A stretch of 44,943 nt of DNA from Nitrospirota bacterium (GTDB lineage: Bacteria > Nitrospirota > Thermodesulfovibrionia > Thermodesulfovibrionales > Dissulfurispiraceae): positions 1 to 44,943 of the forward strand of contig JADFXU010000021.1 in assembly GCA_015233365.1 (NCBI GenBank), in the 5' to 3' direction. Positions 14,047-23,834 of the stretch are shown piece by piece. The position numbers and the translations under genes were made by a program. The notes under the pieces were generated by a model, which was not told where the DNA came from, searched no databases, and saw only the letters and a program-made list of their open reading frames with translations. Within the stretch, counting starts at the first letter, position 1, and every line of letters begins with the position of its first letter.

Positions 14047-15050
14047 TTTTCCTCCCTCATCCTCTTCTCAAGTTCTTCAATTCTTTTTTTCAGTTCCGGC
14101 AATTTGGCGAATAATGCTGTTGCTTTAAGCCAATCTCTGTGAGGCAGAATCGGTATCCCGGCATAAACACCGCTCTTGACCTCTCCAAATACACCTGATT
14201 TAGCCGCTATCATTGTTCCAGCTTCTATGACAACATGGTCCGCTATCCCCACTTGGCCTCCCAGTATAACTCCATCACCTATACGGGAGCTTCCCGCTAT
14301 TCCAACCTGGGCTACCAATATAACATTACTGCCGACCTGCACGTTATGCCCTATCTGGACAAGATTGTCGATCTTCGTTCCCTTCCCTATAACGGTTGAG
14401 CCTGTTGTCGCCCTGTCAATAGCAACTCCGGCCCCTATTTCCACATCATCTTCTATCCGGACATTGCCGACCTGGGGTATCTTGTTATGCCTTCCTTCTT
14501 CAAAAACATAGCCGAACCCGTCAGAACCTATGACAGCGTTGGGGTGAATAATCACTCTGTTGCCAATCACAGTTTTTTCCATGATAGTAACATTCGGATA
14601 TATAGTGCAGTCTTCTCCTATGCAGCACTCTTCTCCAATAAACACACCAGGAAAAATTACGGCCCCGGAGCCTATTTTTACTTTATCCGAAATATAAACA
14701 AGATCATAAATGGTTGCGTTTCCGCCTATCTCAGCCTCTTCGGAGATAAAAGCTTTTTTGCTGACCCCTTTATACTGAATGCTTTTGCCGTAAAAATGCC
14801 CAAGGAGCTTTGCGAAGGCAAAATGTGGATTCCTGGTCTTAACCTGCGGTTTCTGTATTTCATCAAGAAAGTCCTTGACCAGTACTGCGGCCGCTGGACT
14901 CTTCTTAAGCTCTTTAACCAGCTTCCTGCCCGAAAGGAACGTAATATCTTCCTCCCGCGCCTCTAAAATGCCTGCGGCTCCGGTTATTTCAATCTCGCCG
15001 TCGCCCCTGATTTCACCATCGAGCAACTCGGCAAGCTCTCGTAATTTCAT
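14043..15050 (-). CDS. lpxD: UDP-3-O-acylglucosamine N-acyltransferase
   Basis: A 335-residue protein with an N-terminal uridine-binding domain ([25 protein letters not shown]), a long hexapeptide beta-helix, the conserved [16 protein letters not shown] and [27 protein letters not shown] with the catalytic His region, and a C-terminal helix. It adds the N-linked 3-hydroxyacyl chain in lipid A synthesis. The gene starts 15 bp after skp, and the position in a bamA-skp-lpxD-fabZ-lpxA operon is the standard one. Confidence 0.96.
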   Translation of the reverse strand: MKLRELAELLDGEIRGDGEIEITGAAGILEAREEDITFLSGRKLVKELKKSPAAAVLVKDFLDEIQKPQVKTRNPHFAFAKLLGHFYGKSIQYKGVSKKAFISEEAEIGGNATIYDLVYISDKVKIGSGAVIFPGVFIGEECCIGEDCTIYPNVTIMEKTVIGNRVIIHPNAVIGSDGFGYVFEEGRHNKIPQVGNVRIEDDVEIGAGVAIDRATTGSTVIGKGTKIDNLVQIGHNVQVGSNVILVAQVGIAGSSRIGDGVILGGQVGIADHVVIEAGTMIAAKSGVFGEVKSGVYAGIPILPHRDWLKATALFAKLPELKKRIEELEKRMREEK

Positions 15051-15064
15051 TTCTTATTAAAGCC

Positions 15065-15613
15065 CTATTTCTTATTCGCCGGAGTTGCCGTTGCACCCTT
15101 TTTCTCGTTGTATTTCTTGATTATAATGTCCGTGATATCAAGGGATTTATCACCATAAACCATCGACTGTATCGGCAAAACGACGCTGTATTTCTCCTGC
15201 TGTCCGTATTTATCAATTACCTCCAGTATTTCTTTATATACGGATTCCGTCAGCTCTCTTCTTTTTTTCTCAAATTCCATGTTCGCATCGGATACCATTC
15301 TCTGGAATTCCCTTTCCGTGCGTTCCAACTCTTCCATTCTCGATTTCCTGGCATCAGGGGAGATGACAGACCCCTGTTTGTCCAGGTCACTTTTCATTTT
15401 ATCAAGCGCTTTGCCTTTTTCCTGGACCGCGGCCTGCTTTGTCGACATATAATCTCTTAACCCGGCAATCGCCTTTTTACCCTCCTCGGAGTCATTTGCA
15501 GCTCTGTCTATATCGCAAAAACCTATTTTCAAATCAGCCGCATTAACACTTGAAAGTGCACCGCCGGCCAGCACGGCAAATACAACAATCATCACCAAAA
15601 GAATTCTTTTCAT
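15065..15613 (-). CDS. OmpH/Skp-family periplasmic chaperone
   Basis: A 182-residue exported protein. The signal peptide is KRILLVMIVVFAVLAGGALSSVNA with cleavage expected after VNA-A. The mature part begins DLKIGFCDIDRAANDSEEGKKA, then a long charged coiled coil (about 50-130), then the YSVVLP..SMVYGDKSLDITDIIIKKYN end, as in Skp/OmpH. It carries unfolded outer-membrane proteins to BamA. I use the ATG at 15611-15613 with GGAGGG upstream; a TTG one codon earlier is less likely. The single Cys in the mature part is unusual for Skp. Confidence 0.9.
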   Translation of the reverse strand: MKRILLVMIVVFAVLAGGALSSVNAADLKIGFCDIDRAANDSEEGKKAIAGLRDYMSTKQAAVQEKGKALDKMKSDLDKQGSVISPDARKSRMEELERTEREFQRMVSDANMEFEKKRRELTESVYKEILEVIDKYGQQEKYSVVLPIQSMVYGDKSLDITDIIIKKYNEKKGATATPANKK

Positions 15614-15665
15614 CAAGCCCTCCAGGTTTTATTATAAGGTCAAAGGCTGATAGCTCCCACCCTTT

Positions 15666-17954
15666 TTAAAAGGATGAGCCAAAAGTAAATCCAACCTTGC
15701 TTCCGGCCTCACCCGCTTTCCTATTAAGATTATAGCCCCATTCAACCCTTATGGGGCCCATGGGAGATATCCATCGAATACCAAAACCAGTCGTGTATTT
15801 CAAGTCGCTCAGGAAAGTTTCGCCTGTATCATACGCCCTGCCCGAGTCGAAAAAGACCAGCCCTTTGAACTTGTATTCAGGTACTATGGGAAAAATATAT
15901 TCAGTGTTGATTATGATTTCTTTTAATCCTCCTATCGCATTACCGTTGATATCCCTGGGGCCCGCATCTCCAAAGTTGATACCACGGATGGTATTAATGT
16001 CGCCGAGATAAAACCGCTGATACAAAGGCACCTCCTTGCCGAACTCACCTGTTGCATATCCAAGCCTGCCCCTGACTGCAAAAGTTGTCTTAGCAAAGGC
16101 AGGGAAATACCAGCCGGAATCAACAATTCCTTTTGCATAAGCGTTGTCTCCGCCCAATCCTGCAAAGCTGAAGGAGAGAGTATTGCGGGACCCCCTTGAC
16201 GGGTCCATATAGTTATCCCTTGTATCTCTCACCAAAGAAGGGCTGATGGCGCTGGTCAGACGGTTTCCCTCCTGGTCCGTTATAAGTGGAGAGGCGCCGC
16301 TCTGAATGTTGTAAATGTTTGCCAATTCAAGTGTGTATGCTACCGTGGCTGCATAGTATTCCCAGAAGGCTTTACCTATAGACACACTGAAGCCTGTGGT
16401 TTTGTTTTCGTAATCCGGGTATATCCTGTAAGTTTTATAAATGCTTACGCCAAGCATCAGTCGTTTATCCAAAAACCACGGGTCCCTGAACGAGAGTTCG
16501 TAAACGGAATCCTTACCGCCCAGTTCTCCGCTCAGTTTCAAGGACTGTCCCCTGCCGAAGAGATTGCTTGTCATAACGCTGGCCGTGGCGACAGGCCCGT
16601 CAATAGAGCTATAACCGCCGCCAACGCTGAAGGAACTGGTTGACTTCTCTTTTACATTCACATCGAGGTCTACGTTTTTTTCATCCTTTCGCGGCTTGGG
16701 CGATATGTCCACTGTTTCAAAGAACTGCGTATTCGTCAAAACTTCATAGCTCCTTTTCAGGGCAGAGGCATCAAAAGTATCGCCCTCATCCAGCCTGATT
16801 TCCCGGCGTATGACCTTGTCTCTTGTCTTCGTGTTGCCGGATATGGAGATTTTGCCTACCGTGTACTTGTCACCCTCATTAATTTTATAGTTAACTTTCA
16901 CAGTTTTCTTGTCTTCGTCGGGAATAAGATCGGGAAACACCGATACGAGAGCATAGCCGGTGTTCGAGTATTTGTCGGAAAGGGCTGTCACATCCTTTGT
17001 AAGCACGGACTTGTCGAAAACCTTACCGGGGGTCAGATTGATCAGCTTTCTCAACTCGCCTTCCTTATATATTGCATTGCCGGTAATCTCGACTGAAGCC
17101 ACCTTGAACTGGTCCCCTTCGGAAACCCGTATTATAATTTTCATTCCTTTCTTGTCATTGCTGATCTCCAACACCGGTTCAGCCACGGTGACTTTAATAT
17201 AGCCGTTGTTATAATACAAGTCCCTTATCTGTTCGATATCGGCCTTCATATCATCTTTTTTGTAATAGCCGCCGCCGAGGATAAAAGAAAGAAACCATCT
17301 CTCTTTAGTCTTCAGGACCTTTTTGATTTGTTTGGAGGAAAGGGCCTTATTCCCTTCTATCTTTATCTCTTTTATTTTGACCTTCTGACCCTCATCGATC
17401 TGGTAAGTGAGCACCACTTCACCGGCGCCGGCTTTTCTTACTATAGGAACAATGTGGGCGAGATAATAACCCTCGTCCTCGTAGAAAGCCCTCAGTTTAA
17501 CGGTATTTTCGTTGATCAGGTTTATGTCGGATATTGCTCCGGCAGTAAGTGTAATCTTTTCCTTCAGTTTATCATCCTTGAATTCCTTGTTCCCCTGGTA
17601 GTCAATTTTGATAATCGTCGGCTTTTCCTTGACAATATAGGTAACCTTCAGCCCGCTCTCAAATGGCTCTATTTCAACCTTCACATCATCGAAGTAGCCC
17701 ATTTTAAAAATGGTTTTTATATCCTCCGATGTCTTTTCATTGGACAAAGGCTCGCCTATTTTTTGAGATATTTTTGCCTTTACCGAACCCTCTTCAATTC
17801 GTTTTACTCCTTTTATCTCTATACTTGTAACGACTGGTTCATCTGACCAGGATAGTCCCGGAAACGCGTAAAGAAACACCAAAATTAGAGACAGAATCAG
17901 ACAATTATTCCTCATCAGCGACCTGACCCCAAATCTCCGTTTATCGTCTTTCAC
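15666..17954 (-). CDS. bamA: Outer-membrane protein assembly factor BamA
   Basis: A 762-residue Omp85 protein. I prefer the GTG at 17952-17954 because AGGAGAGGG lies just before it; an ATG at 17915 is the alternative. The signal peptide is NCLILSLILVFLYAFPGLSWS. Five POTRA domains follow (VTSIEIKGVKRIEEG; IIKIDYQGNKEF; KIKEIKIEGNKAL; VASVEITGNAIY; TVGKISISGNTKT), then a 16-strand barrel with YLGDINTIRG..F.DAGPRD (the loop-6 VRGF-like motif is IRGI) and the C-terminal VGFTFGSSF ending in Phe. It inserts barrel proteins into the outer membrane and heads the envelope operon. Confidence 0.95.
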   Translation of the reverse strand: MKDDKRRFGVRSLMRNNCLILSLILVFLYAFPGLSWSDEPVVTSIEIKGVKRIEEGSVKAKISQKIGEPLSNEKTSEDIKTIFKMGYFDDVKVEIEPFESGLKVTYIVKEKPTIIKIDYQGNKEFKDDKLKEKITLTAGAISDINLINENTVKLRAFYEDEGYYLAHIVPIVRKAGAGEVVLTYQIDEGQKVKIKEIKIEGNKALSSKQIKKVLKTKERWFLSFILGGGYYKKDDMKADIEQIRDLYYNNGYIKVTVAEPVLEISNDKKGMKIIIRVSEGDQFKVASVEITGNAIYKEGELRKLINLTPGKVFDKSVLTKDVTALSDKYSNTGYALVSVFPDLIPDEDKKTVKVNYKINEGDKYTVGKISISGNTKTRDKVIRREIRLDEGDTFDASALKRSYEVLTNTQFFETVDISPKPRKDEKNVDLDVNVKEKSTSSFSVGGGYSSIDGPVATASVMTSNLFGRGQSLKLSGELGGKDSVYELSFRDPWFLDKRLMLGVSIYKTYRIYPDYENKTTGFSVSIGKAFWEYYAATVAYTLELANIYNIQSGASPLITDQEGNRLTSAISPSLVRDTRDNYMDPSRGSRNTLSFSFAGLGGDNAYAKGIVDSGWYFPAFAKTTFAVRGRLGYATGEFGKEVPLYQRFYLGDINTIRGINFGDAGPRDINGNAIGGLKEIIINTEYIFPIVPEYKFKGLVFFDSGRAYDTGETFLSDLKYTTGFGIRWISPMGPIRVEWGYNLNRKAGEAGSKVGFTFGSSF

Positions 17955-18051
17955 GGAACCCTCTCCTGCAACTTTATTTTGATTCGCCCGCGCAGCAAAT
18001 GCTGCCTGCAAGCCGGGTACAAGCGCAATAGCGGCTTCTACACTGTCGGTT

Positions 18052-18060
18052 AGTATAGCA
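18052..18060 (-). promoter_or_regulatory. Extended -10 promoter of the bamA-lpx operon
   Basis: TGCTATACT reads on the minus strand from 18060 to 18052, about 98 bp before the GTG of bamA. No good -35 is seen. It lies in the 118-bp gap after the last glycosyltransferase gene, so the envelope operon probably has its own transcription start while still allowing read-through. Confidence 0.35.
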
Positions 18061-18072
18061 TAAAGCATAAGG

Positions 18073-19146
18073 CTAAGGGGCTAAAGTGACTTTCAACAGA
18101 AACTGTTCATAATCAAGGGCTATCCTGTCCCATGTGTAATTTTTTGCATAGTCCCTCGCCTTCCGCCCCATCTCTTTTCTCAATAAATCATTTGCCAGTA
18201 ATAATCTGGTTTTAAGGGCGAGGTCGTCGGGATCGCCTGTTTTGAAGGAGATTCCGAATCCTGCATCCACGGCATATTGCAACTCCGGGATGTCGCTCAC
18301 GATAACAGGCTTGCCGCATGCAGCGGCCTCAAGCACCACGATGCCCTGTCCTTCATAACGGGACGGGACGACAAGTGCTATGGAATGAGAGATTTTATCC
18401 AGTTTCTTATGTCCGCTTATGAATCCGGCAAATTCAATATTATCCATGCCGGATGCAATTTTATGGAGTTTCTCGCTATCAACACCTTGACCGGCAATGG
18501 AAAATTTATGTGGAAGGAGCGAGGCAGCTCTTACCAGCGTGTCCAGTCCTTTCTGATGCATATCAATCCTGCCCAGGTAAAGAATATAAGCGCCGTCATT
18601 TGTTGCAGTGTCCAGATAATCGTTTTCTATACCGTTGGAAATTATTTTTATGTTGCCGGTTATGCCATAACGCTCTGCAAGACAGTCAACCATGATAATA
18701 AAGTTCTTGAAACTCCCCGGATAGAACTTCTCAACAAGCCAGAAGGGAAAGCCCGTCAAACTATATTTTTTGAGTATTTCCTTGCCGAGGTAATTCTGCA
18801 ACTGAAGAATAGTCGGAACATTCTTTAAAGTATAGGTGAAAAGAGGATTCCATGGAGCAAAATCCTCTATGATAACATCGTAATTCCTACAAAGAGTTTT
18901 CGCCTGCTTATAGCCTTCATAAGCGTAACTGAAAGTGCTTGCCATATAGCTCCGGGGATTTCCGATAAACTTGAAGTGCATATTCCCTTCTGAGTAATCA
19001 ACTGCCTGCGGGTATTTTCCGGAAAAAATAGTAATATAATGCCCTTTTTGATAGAGTCTTTTATATATCTCGTTAACCCGCACGGCTCCCCCGCCGCCGA
19101 CCCAGGGGTTGTTGATATGATCATAAATAAAGTGAAGTATTTTCAT
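18073..19146 (-). CDS. GT4-family glycosyltransferase
   Basis: A 357-residue GT-B fold transferase. The N-terminal domain opens MKILHFIYDHINNPWVGGGGAVRVNEIYKRL with the Gly-rich acceptor loop. The C-terminal domain has ILYLGRIDMHQKGLDTLVRA (donor-binding GR.....KG) and the E-x7-E motif in PSRYEGQGIVVLEAAACGKPVI. It should move a sugar from a nucleotide donor to a lipid-linked or surface glycan at the inner face of the inner membrane. Its ATG overlaps the previous gene by 4 bp. It is the last gene of the glycan operon. Confidence 0.88.
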   Translation of the reverse strand: MKILHFIYDHINNPWVGGGGAVRVNEIYKRLYQKGHYITIFSGKYPQAVDYSEGNMHFKFIGNPRSYMASTFSYAYEGYKQAKTLCRNYDVIIEDFAPWNPLFTYTLKNVPTILQLQNYLGKEILKKYSLTGFPFWLVEKFYPGSFKNFIIMVDCLAERYGITGNIKIISNGIENDYLDTATNDGAYILYLGRIDMHQKGLDTLVRAASLLPHKFSIAGQGVDSEKLHKIASGMDNIEFAGFISGHKKLDKISHSIALVVPSRYEGQGIVVLEAAACGKPVIVSDIPELQYAVDAGFGISFKTGDPDDLALKTRLLLANDLLRKEMGRKARDYAKNYTWDRIALDYEQFLLKVTLAP

Positions 19147-20273
19147 TTATAAAGACTTCCAACCAGTTCTGAATACAGTTCTTCATACTCTTTTACCATT
19201 CGTTCAATAGAAAAAAACTGCGCTTTCTTTCTGGACGCCTCAACAAACCCGGCAGACGCAGCCGGATTGCTCCTGATAAATTCAATTGAGTCTGTGATGC
19301 TGCCACTGTTTTTTGCCGGCACCAGCTTCCCGTTAATGCCATCCTCGATAAGTTCGGGGATGCCGTAAACATTAGTAGCAATTACCGGAGTGCCGACAGC
19401 CATGGCTTCCATTACTACGTTCGGTAATCCCTCATAGAAAGAGGGCAGGACCAGCAGGTCCGAGGCCTTTATATATTCCAGTGCGTTTGGCTGATAGCCG
19501 ACCATGAAGAATCTTTCATCATTCCTCGCAAGGGATTTGACCATGTCCCGCAAGGCTCCGTCACCAACAATAAGGGCCTTTATGTTAATAGTCTTCAATT
19601 CTCTTATTGCCTGTATGAAGAATCGCAAACCCTTTCTTTCAACAAGTGCACCCACAAAGGCAATATAAAAAAAATTGGCCGGCATATTTAATTTTTTACG
19701 AAGCTCATCGCGGGAAGGCAACCCCTCGCATTTCCTCAAGTCTATGCCGTTGTAAATCAACCTGCCTGTAGAGATGCCATAGTCGCCAAGCTGTTTTACG
19801 AGCATTTTCGAATTAGTTGTTACACATTGCGCCTGCTTGTTCGCCCAAACAAGCAGATTCTTCTTTATTTTGCCGAACCTTACTTCATTATTGTATAACT
19901 CTTCTATGCTTACCCGGTGTGAAGCAACAAATATTCCATTGAAAGAAGTAAGTTTTAAAACAACTGCGCTGATAAATGTTGAATAGTCAAGCCAGGTTTG
20001 TATAATAGCCGGTTTAATTTCAAATAATGTTTTCCTGAGTAATCTTACGGCATCGAAAGTTTTGCGTTTGGAAGAGTGTGTAAGCCCATGAATCCTTATG
20101 TGCGGCCCTAATTCAGAAAGCCTTTCGCCGGCCCTTTCTGCAATAAAGACATGGGGCTCAAACCTCTCCGCGTTTATATTGCTTACAAGATTTATAAACT
20201 GTTTTTCTGCGCCCCCTTGCCCCAGGTGGTCTATTACTGCGAGAATTTTTATTTTTTCCATATCTCCAGCCAC
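19143..20273 (-). CDS. GT4-family glycosyltransferase
   Basis: A 376-residue GT-B enzyme. The N terminus KIKILAVIDHLGQGGAEKQFINLV holds the GGAE.. loop typical of GT4 proteins, and the C-terminal half has FVGALVERKGLRFFIQAI and PSFYEGLPNVVMEAMAVGTPVIATNVYGIPELI with the E-x7-E pair. The frame starts at GTG 20273, overlapping asnB by 25 bp; an ATG at 20261 is also possible and neither has an ideal ribosome site. The donor and acceptor cannot be read from sequence. Confidence 0.88.
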   Translation of the reverse strand: MAGDMEKIKILAVIDHLGQGGAEKQFINLVSNINAERFEPHVFIAERAGERLSELGPHIRIHGLTHSSKRKTFDAVRLLRKTLFEIKPAIIQTWLDYSTFISAVVLKLTSFNGIFVASHRVSIEELYNNEVRFGKIKKNLLVWANKQAQCVTTNSKMLVKQLGDYGISTGRLIYNGIDLRKCEGLPSRDELRKKLNMPANFFYIAFVGALVERKGLRFFIQAIRELKTINIKALIVGDGALRDMVKSLARNDERFFMVGYQPNALEYIKASDLLVLPSFYEGLPNVVMEAMAVGTPVIATNVYGIPELIEDGINGKLVPAKNSGSITDSIEFIRSNPAASAGFVEASRKKAQFFSIERMVKEYEELYSELVGSLYK

Positions 20274-22096
20274 CGAAGGAAGAAGTAAAGAGCGAACAAC
20301 TTATGCCACAGATGTCCCTTTTGTTTTTTCTGGGCATCTATAAGTTTTATCAAATAAGGTCTGGAAATAAATTTGTCAGGAGAAAAACTCAACAATCTTT
20401 CGGTAAGCCGTGTCCTGAGAAGGAGATCGCCGGGGATATCGAACCCCTGTTTTCTTTCAAGTGGAAGCTCAGGAGGAAGAAGTTTGCCGGCAAGCTTCTT
20501 GAGCAGATATTTTTTGACGCCATTTCTGATTTTGAAATTGCCGGCAATGTGTTTAAAAGCATATTCCGCGACACGGTAATCAAGAAGAGGGCATCTTACC
20601 TCCAGGCTGTTGAACATGCTTGCCCTGTCTACCTTGACAAGGATATCGTCAGGGAGCAGGGTTTTAATGTCCGCGTAACACATCTGGTTGACAAAATCAT
20701 AATTCCTGTCCATAAGCGCTTCTCTGTATCGTCTCGGCGCATCCAAATCAACTGTTTTTGCAAAAGCCTCACTAAACAACAGATTTTTTTCATCTTCTTT
20801 GAATATTTGGGCCGGATAGGAGAAGCATGCCTTGCCCCCGCCGTATATTCCATAAAGTGTATTTCTGCCGACCATACCGTCAGGCATACGCGAAGCAATC
20901 AGCCCGGCAACCTTGCGAACTGGGGATATTGCAAATCCGGCCAGCTTTTCCGCAATCAGGGCGGATTCATAATGAATATACCCGCCGAAGAGTTCGTCTC
21001 CGCCGTCTCCCGAGAGGGCGACTGTCACGTATTCTTTTGTATGTTTAGCCAGATAGTATGTAGGAAGGATGGAACTGTCGTAAATCGGCTCATCGAGAAG
21101 CCCCGAAACGTATGTCAGGTCGTCGTGAAAGTCCGGGGCAACTATTATCTCCCTGTGTGTTGTGCCGAAGTGGCGGGCGACGATCCCGGCATACATGGTT
21201 TCGCTTTTCCTGCTTCCTTCAAACCCTACACTGAACGTCTTAATCTCTCCATTATGGGTTTTTCTCATCAGGGCAACTACAAGGCTCGAATCAATGCCGC
21301 CGCTCAAAAAAGCGCCCAGCGGCACATCGCTGACAAGGCGTTTTTTCACCGAGTCTGCAAGGAGGGATTCAATTTCTTCAAGGGCCTGTTCCTCATTTTT
21401 TGACGCGTCAAACTCCGGCACATCCCAATACCGGCATACCCGCGCAGTGCCTCTTGCGCAATCATATTCAAGGAAATGACCCGGCGGCAGCTTCCGTACA
21501 TTCTGCACAATACACATGTTCCCTGGTATATATCCCAGAGAGAAATAGAAATTCACCGCTTCATGATTAAGGTTTGCGGGAATACGGCCCGTGGCAAGTA
21601 TTTCCTTCAGTTCGGATGCAAAGATGACAGCGTCTCCGAACGTAGTATAGAAAAGCGGCTTCTTACCCAGCCGGTCACGGGCCAGGAAAATTTTTTGTCC
21701 CGGTGAATCATAAATGCCGAAGGCAAACATTCCGTTTAAATGTCCGAGACAACCGGCACCCCATTGTTTATAGGAATAAAGGAGCACCTCGGTATCGCAC
21801 ATTGAGGCAAAACGGTGTCCGTAATGGGTCAACATCTCCCTCAGCTCCGGGAAATTGTAGATTTCACCGTTAAATGTAATCCAGATGTTCCCCTCGGCAT
21901 CGCACATAGGCTGCCTTCCCGCATCGGAAAGGTCAATTATGGAAAGTCTCTTGTGGGCCAGTCCGACTGTTTTTTTTTCATTGATGTATATTCCCTGGGC
22001 GTCAGGCCCCCTGTAGGGAACAGCAGCAATGGCGCCACCCAACAACGTCTCATCGAGACGGCCTGCAGGATCATAAATGCCGAAAATTCCGCACAT
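20249..22096 (-). CDS. asnB: Asparagine synthase (glutamine-hydrolysing)
   Basis: A 615-residue two-domain enzyme. Cys2 in MCGIFGIYD is the nucleophile of the class II glutamine amidotransferase domain, followed by YRGPDAQG, HKRLSIIDLS and FNGEIYNF. The synthetase domain has the ATP pyrophosphatase loop SGGIDSS (265-271), ALSGDGGDELFGGY and LPDDILVKVDRASM. Within sugar loci such AsnB-like enzymes sometimes amidate sugar acids or peptide parts rather than make free asparagine. It lies 1 bp after the methyltransferase gene, so it belongs to the glycan operon. Confidence 0.9.
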   Translation of the reverse strand: MCGIFGIYDPAGRLDETLLGGAIAAVPYRGPDAQGIYINEKKTVGLAHKRLSIIDLSDAGRQPMCDAEGNIWITFNGEIYNFPELREMLTHYGHRFASMCDTEVLLYSYKQWGAGCLGHLNGMFAFGIYDSPGQKIFLARDRLGKKPLFYTTFGDAVIFASELKEILATGRIPANLNHEAVNFYFSLGYIPGNMCIVQNVRKLPPGHFLEYDCARGTARVCRYWDVPEFDASKNEEQALEEIESLLADSVKKRLVSDVPLGAFLSGGIDSSLVVALMRKTHNGEIKTFSVGFEGSRKSETMYAGIVARHFGTTHREIIVAPDFHDDLTYVSGLLDEPIYDSSILPTYYLAKHTKEYVTVALSGDGGDELFGGYIHYESALIAEKLAGFAISPVRKVAGLIASRMPDGMVGRNTLYGIYGGGKACFSYPAQIFKEDEKNLLFSEAFAKTVDLDAPRRYREALMDRNYDFVNQMCYADIKTLLPDDILVKVDRASMFNSLEVRCPLLDYRVAEYAFKHIAGNFKIRNGVKKYLLKKLAGKLLPPELPLERKQGFDIPGDLLLRTRLTERLLSFSPDKFISRPYLIKLIDAQKKQKGHLWHKLFALYFFLRWLEIWKK

Positions 22097-22097
22097 G

Positions 22098-23093
22098 TTA
22101 CTTGCAGCCTTTCACTGATAAAGAATCCTGAATCAGATTAAGGTCGTTAATGTGGCCCTGAAAGTAAAAAGAGAACCCGCCGCTTCTGTCATAGGCAAAT
22201 TTCAACAACAAACCTGCCGGAAAGAGAAAAAAACGGCGGGCGTATTTCATGGAAAACAGAATAGAGTGCCTTGTTCTTCCAATTTCAGCATCGGGCTGGT
22301 CGAAATTATGGCTGATAATCCGCTCTTTTATTTTCCTGACAACTTTCCCCGATATAAAATCGAGCAGATTGGCTGTTGTCGCGTCAATATCTATCTTTGC
22401 AGGGAATATATCAATATGAAAACCATGTGCGGCAAAAAAATTCCGCAGACTTTTTTTGCTCCACCAAAAAAAATGATGCGGCGGCGTATCCTGGCCGTCC
22501 AGTTTTCTGGTGAGATTTGCGCATATTCTGTCCCTGTTGGGAGTACTTCCGACAATCCAGCCATCCGGCACGAGTAATTCCTTAATGTTATTGATAAAAG
22601 ATTCCAGGTCTTCCTGATGTTCCAGGACTTCAAAAAAAGATATAATATCAAATCGAAGCCTTCGCGCTTTGCATGTCAGCACAAACTCCTCCAAAGAATA
22701 GGTGAATGCTTTATCCACACCCCGTTTTCGTGCGGTTTTGACACTTTTTTCATCGAAATCTATCATGGTTACTTCAAAACCCATTTCCTGAGCTTTCCGG
22801 GCAAACAAACCATCGCCGCCGCCGACATCCAGAAGCCTGCCGTTCTTATGCGGAAAAAAATCAAAAAAGGGCTTCGAATTAAAGGGCAAAGACTTTCGCA
22901 GATTGCAATGAAACTCTTCATAACCCAGTTTATTGCCTGAATAAAAATGGGGATCGATTATCCGGGGTTCCCAAAACATCAGGTCGCACCGGCTGCAGTA
23001 ATAAAGTTGAAAGTCCCTGCCTGTCGAGGAACTACTGAATTTCCTGATGGAACTTGACGTTACTTCGTATCTGCATCCGGGACACAGAGTCAT
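22098..23093 (-). CDS. Class I SAM-dependent methyltransferase with N-terminal zinc ribbon
   Basis: A 331-residue protein. The N terminus has two CxxC pairs (CPGC at 4-7, CSRC near 33), a likely zinc-binding knuckle seen in sugar methyltransferases of surface-glycan loci. The SAM domain contains GRLLDVGGGDGLFARKAQEMGFEVTMIDFDEKSV (motif I and acidic loop) and DIISFFEVLEHQEDLESFI (motif IV region). The C-terminal third has hydrophobic stretches (FLFPAGLLLKFAYD) that may touch the membrane. It probably methylates a sugar in the glycan made by this operon; the acceptor is unknown. Confidence 0.82.
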   Translation of the reverse strand: MTLCPGCRYEVTSSSIRKFSSSSTGRDFQLYYCSRCDLMFWEPRIIDPHFYSGNKLGYEEFHCNLRKSLPFNSKPFFDFFPHKNGRLLDVGGGDGLFARKAQEMGFEVTMIDFDEKSVKTARKRGVDKAFTYSLEEFVLTCKARRLRFDIISFFEVLEHQEDLESFINNIKELLVPDGWIVGSTPNRDRICANLTRKLDGQDTPPHHFFWWSKKSLRNFFAAHGFHIDIFPAKIDIDATTANLLDFISGKVVRKIKERIISHNFDQPDAEIGRTRHSILFSMKYARRFFLFPAGLLLKFAYDRSGGFSFYFQGHINDLNLIQDSLSVKGCK

Positions 23094-23105
23094 TTTTAAG
23101 CCTCA

Positions 23106-23834
23106 CTAAATATTATCTTTAAAAATATGCCTGATTGCTTCCAAACGTAATTTAAAAGGAAGGGCCATCGCCTCTCTTACAATCTTTCTGCTCATTTTCG
23201 ATCCCCCGCCTCCCCGCTCATAGAATATTATGGGCATCTCAGCCACTTTGAGCCCCTTTCTATGGCTCCTGTACACCATCTCGATCTGAAAGGCGTAACC
23301 ATTTGATTTTATTTTTTCAAGCCCGATAGCTTTCAGGGCTTTACTTGTATAACACCTGTACCCGCTTGTCAAATCGGTAAATTGCTTCAGTCCCAGTAAT
23401 GTTGCGGCATACCAGTTGCCGAACTTGGAAAGCAGCAGTCTCTTGAAGTCCCAGCCTACAACGCTGATAGTATGATGCAAATACCGTGAGCCGACTACAA
23501 CGTCATATCCCCCCCTTAACTCTTTTAGAAACCATGGCAGGGCAGCCGGATTGTGGGAGTTGTCGGCATCCATTTCAAAAAAAAGGTCATATCCTCTGGA
23601 AAGACCCCATCGGAAGCCATATATGTAAGCTGTGCCAAGTCCCAGTTTCGATGGGCGTTCCAGCATGAATACCCTCCCCGTGTCAAAAAAGTTCCTGACC
23701 AGTTCTTTGGTGGCATCTGACGAGTTGTCGTCAACCACGAGGATATCACCCTCTATGGCCTCCAGCGTCGTGTTCAGGACACGCTCTATGGTGCTCCCTT
23801 CGTTATAAGTCGGTATTACTATGAGCGTTTTCAT
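23106..23834 (-). CDS. Polyprenyl-phosphate mannose (dolichol-P-mannose type) synthase, GT2
   Basis: A 242-residue GT-A enzyme resembling DPM1/Ppm1. It has MKTLIVIPTYNEGSTIERVL, DILVVDDNSSDATKELV, RPSKLGLGTAYIYGFRWGL, the metal-binding FFEMDADNSHNPAALPWFL and GSRYL. C-terminal FKLRLEAIRHIF is amphipathic, with no membrane anchor domain, as in short DPM1 forms. It would charge undecaprenyl phosphate with mannose or another hexose at the inner face of the membrane, the donor used by GT-C transferases such as the DUF2723 protein in the same operon. Confidence 0.85.
   Translation of the reverse strand: MKTLIVIPTYNEGSTIERVLNTTLEAIEGDILVVDDNSSDATKELVRNFFDTGRVFMLERPSKLGLGTAYIYGFRWGLSRGYDLFFEMDADNSHNPAALPWFLKELRGGYDVVVGSRYLHHTISVVGWDFKRLLLSKFGNWYAATLLGLKQFTDLTSGYRCYTSKALKAIGLEKIKSNGYAFQIEMVYRSHRKGLKVAEMPIIFYERGGGGSKMSRKIVREAMALPFKLRLEAIRHIFKDNI

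Noticed and set aside
17955..18068. N-terminal extension of BamA to 18068
   Set aside because: The extension precedes the signal peptide, overlaps a likely promoter and lacks a ribosome site; GTG 17954 has a strong one.
20303..21403. 366-codon plus-strand ORF opposite asnB
   Set aside because: Mirror of the asnB frame; the asparagine synthase motifs are complete on the minus strand.
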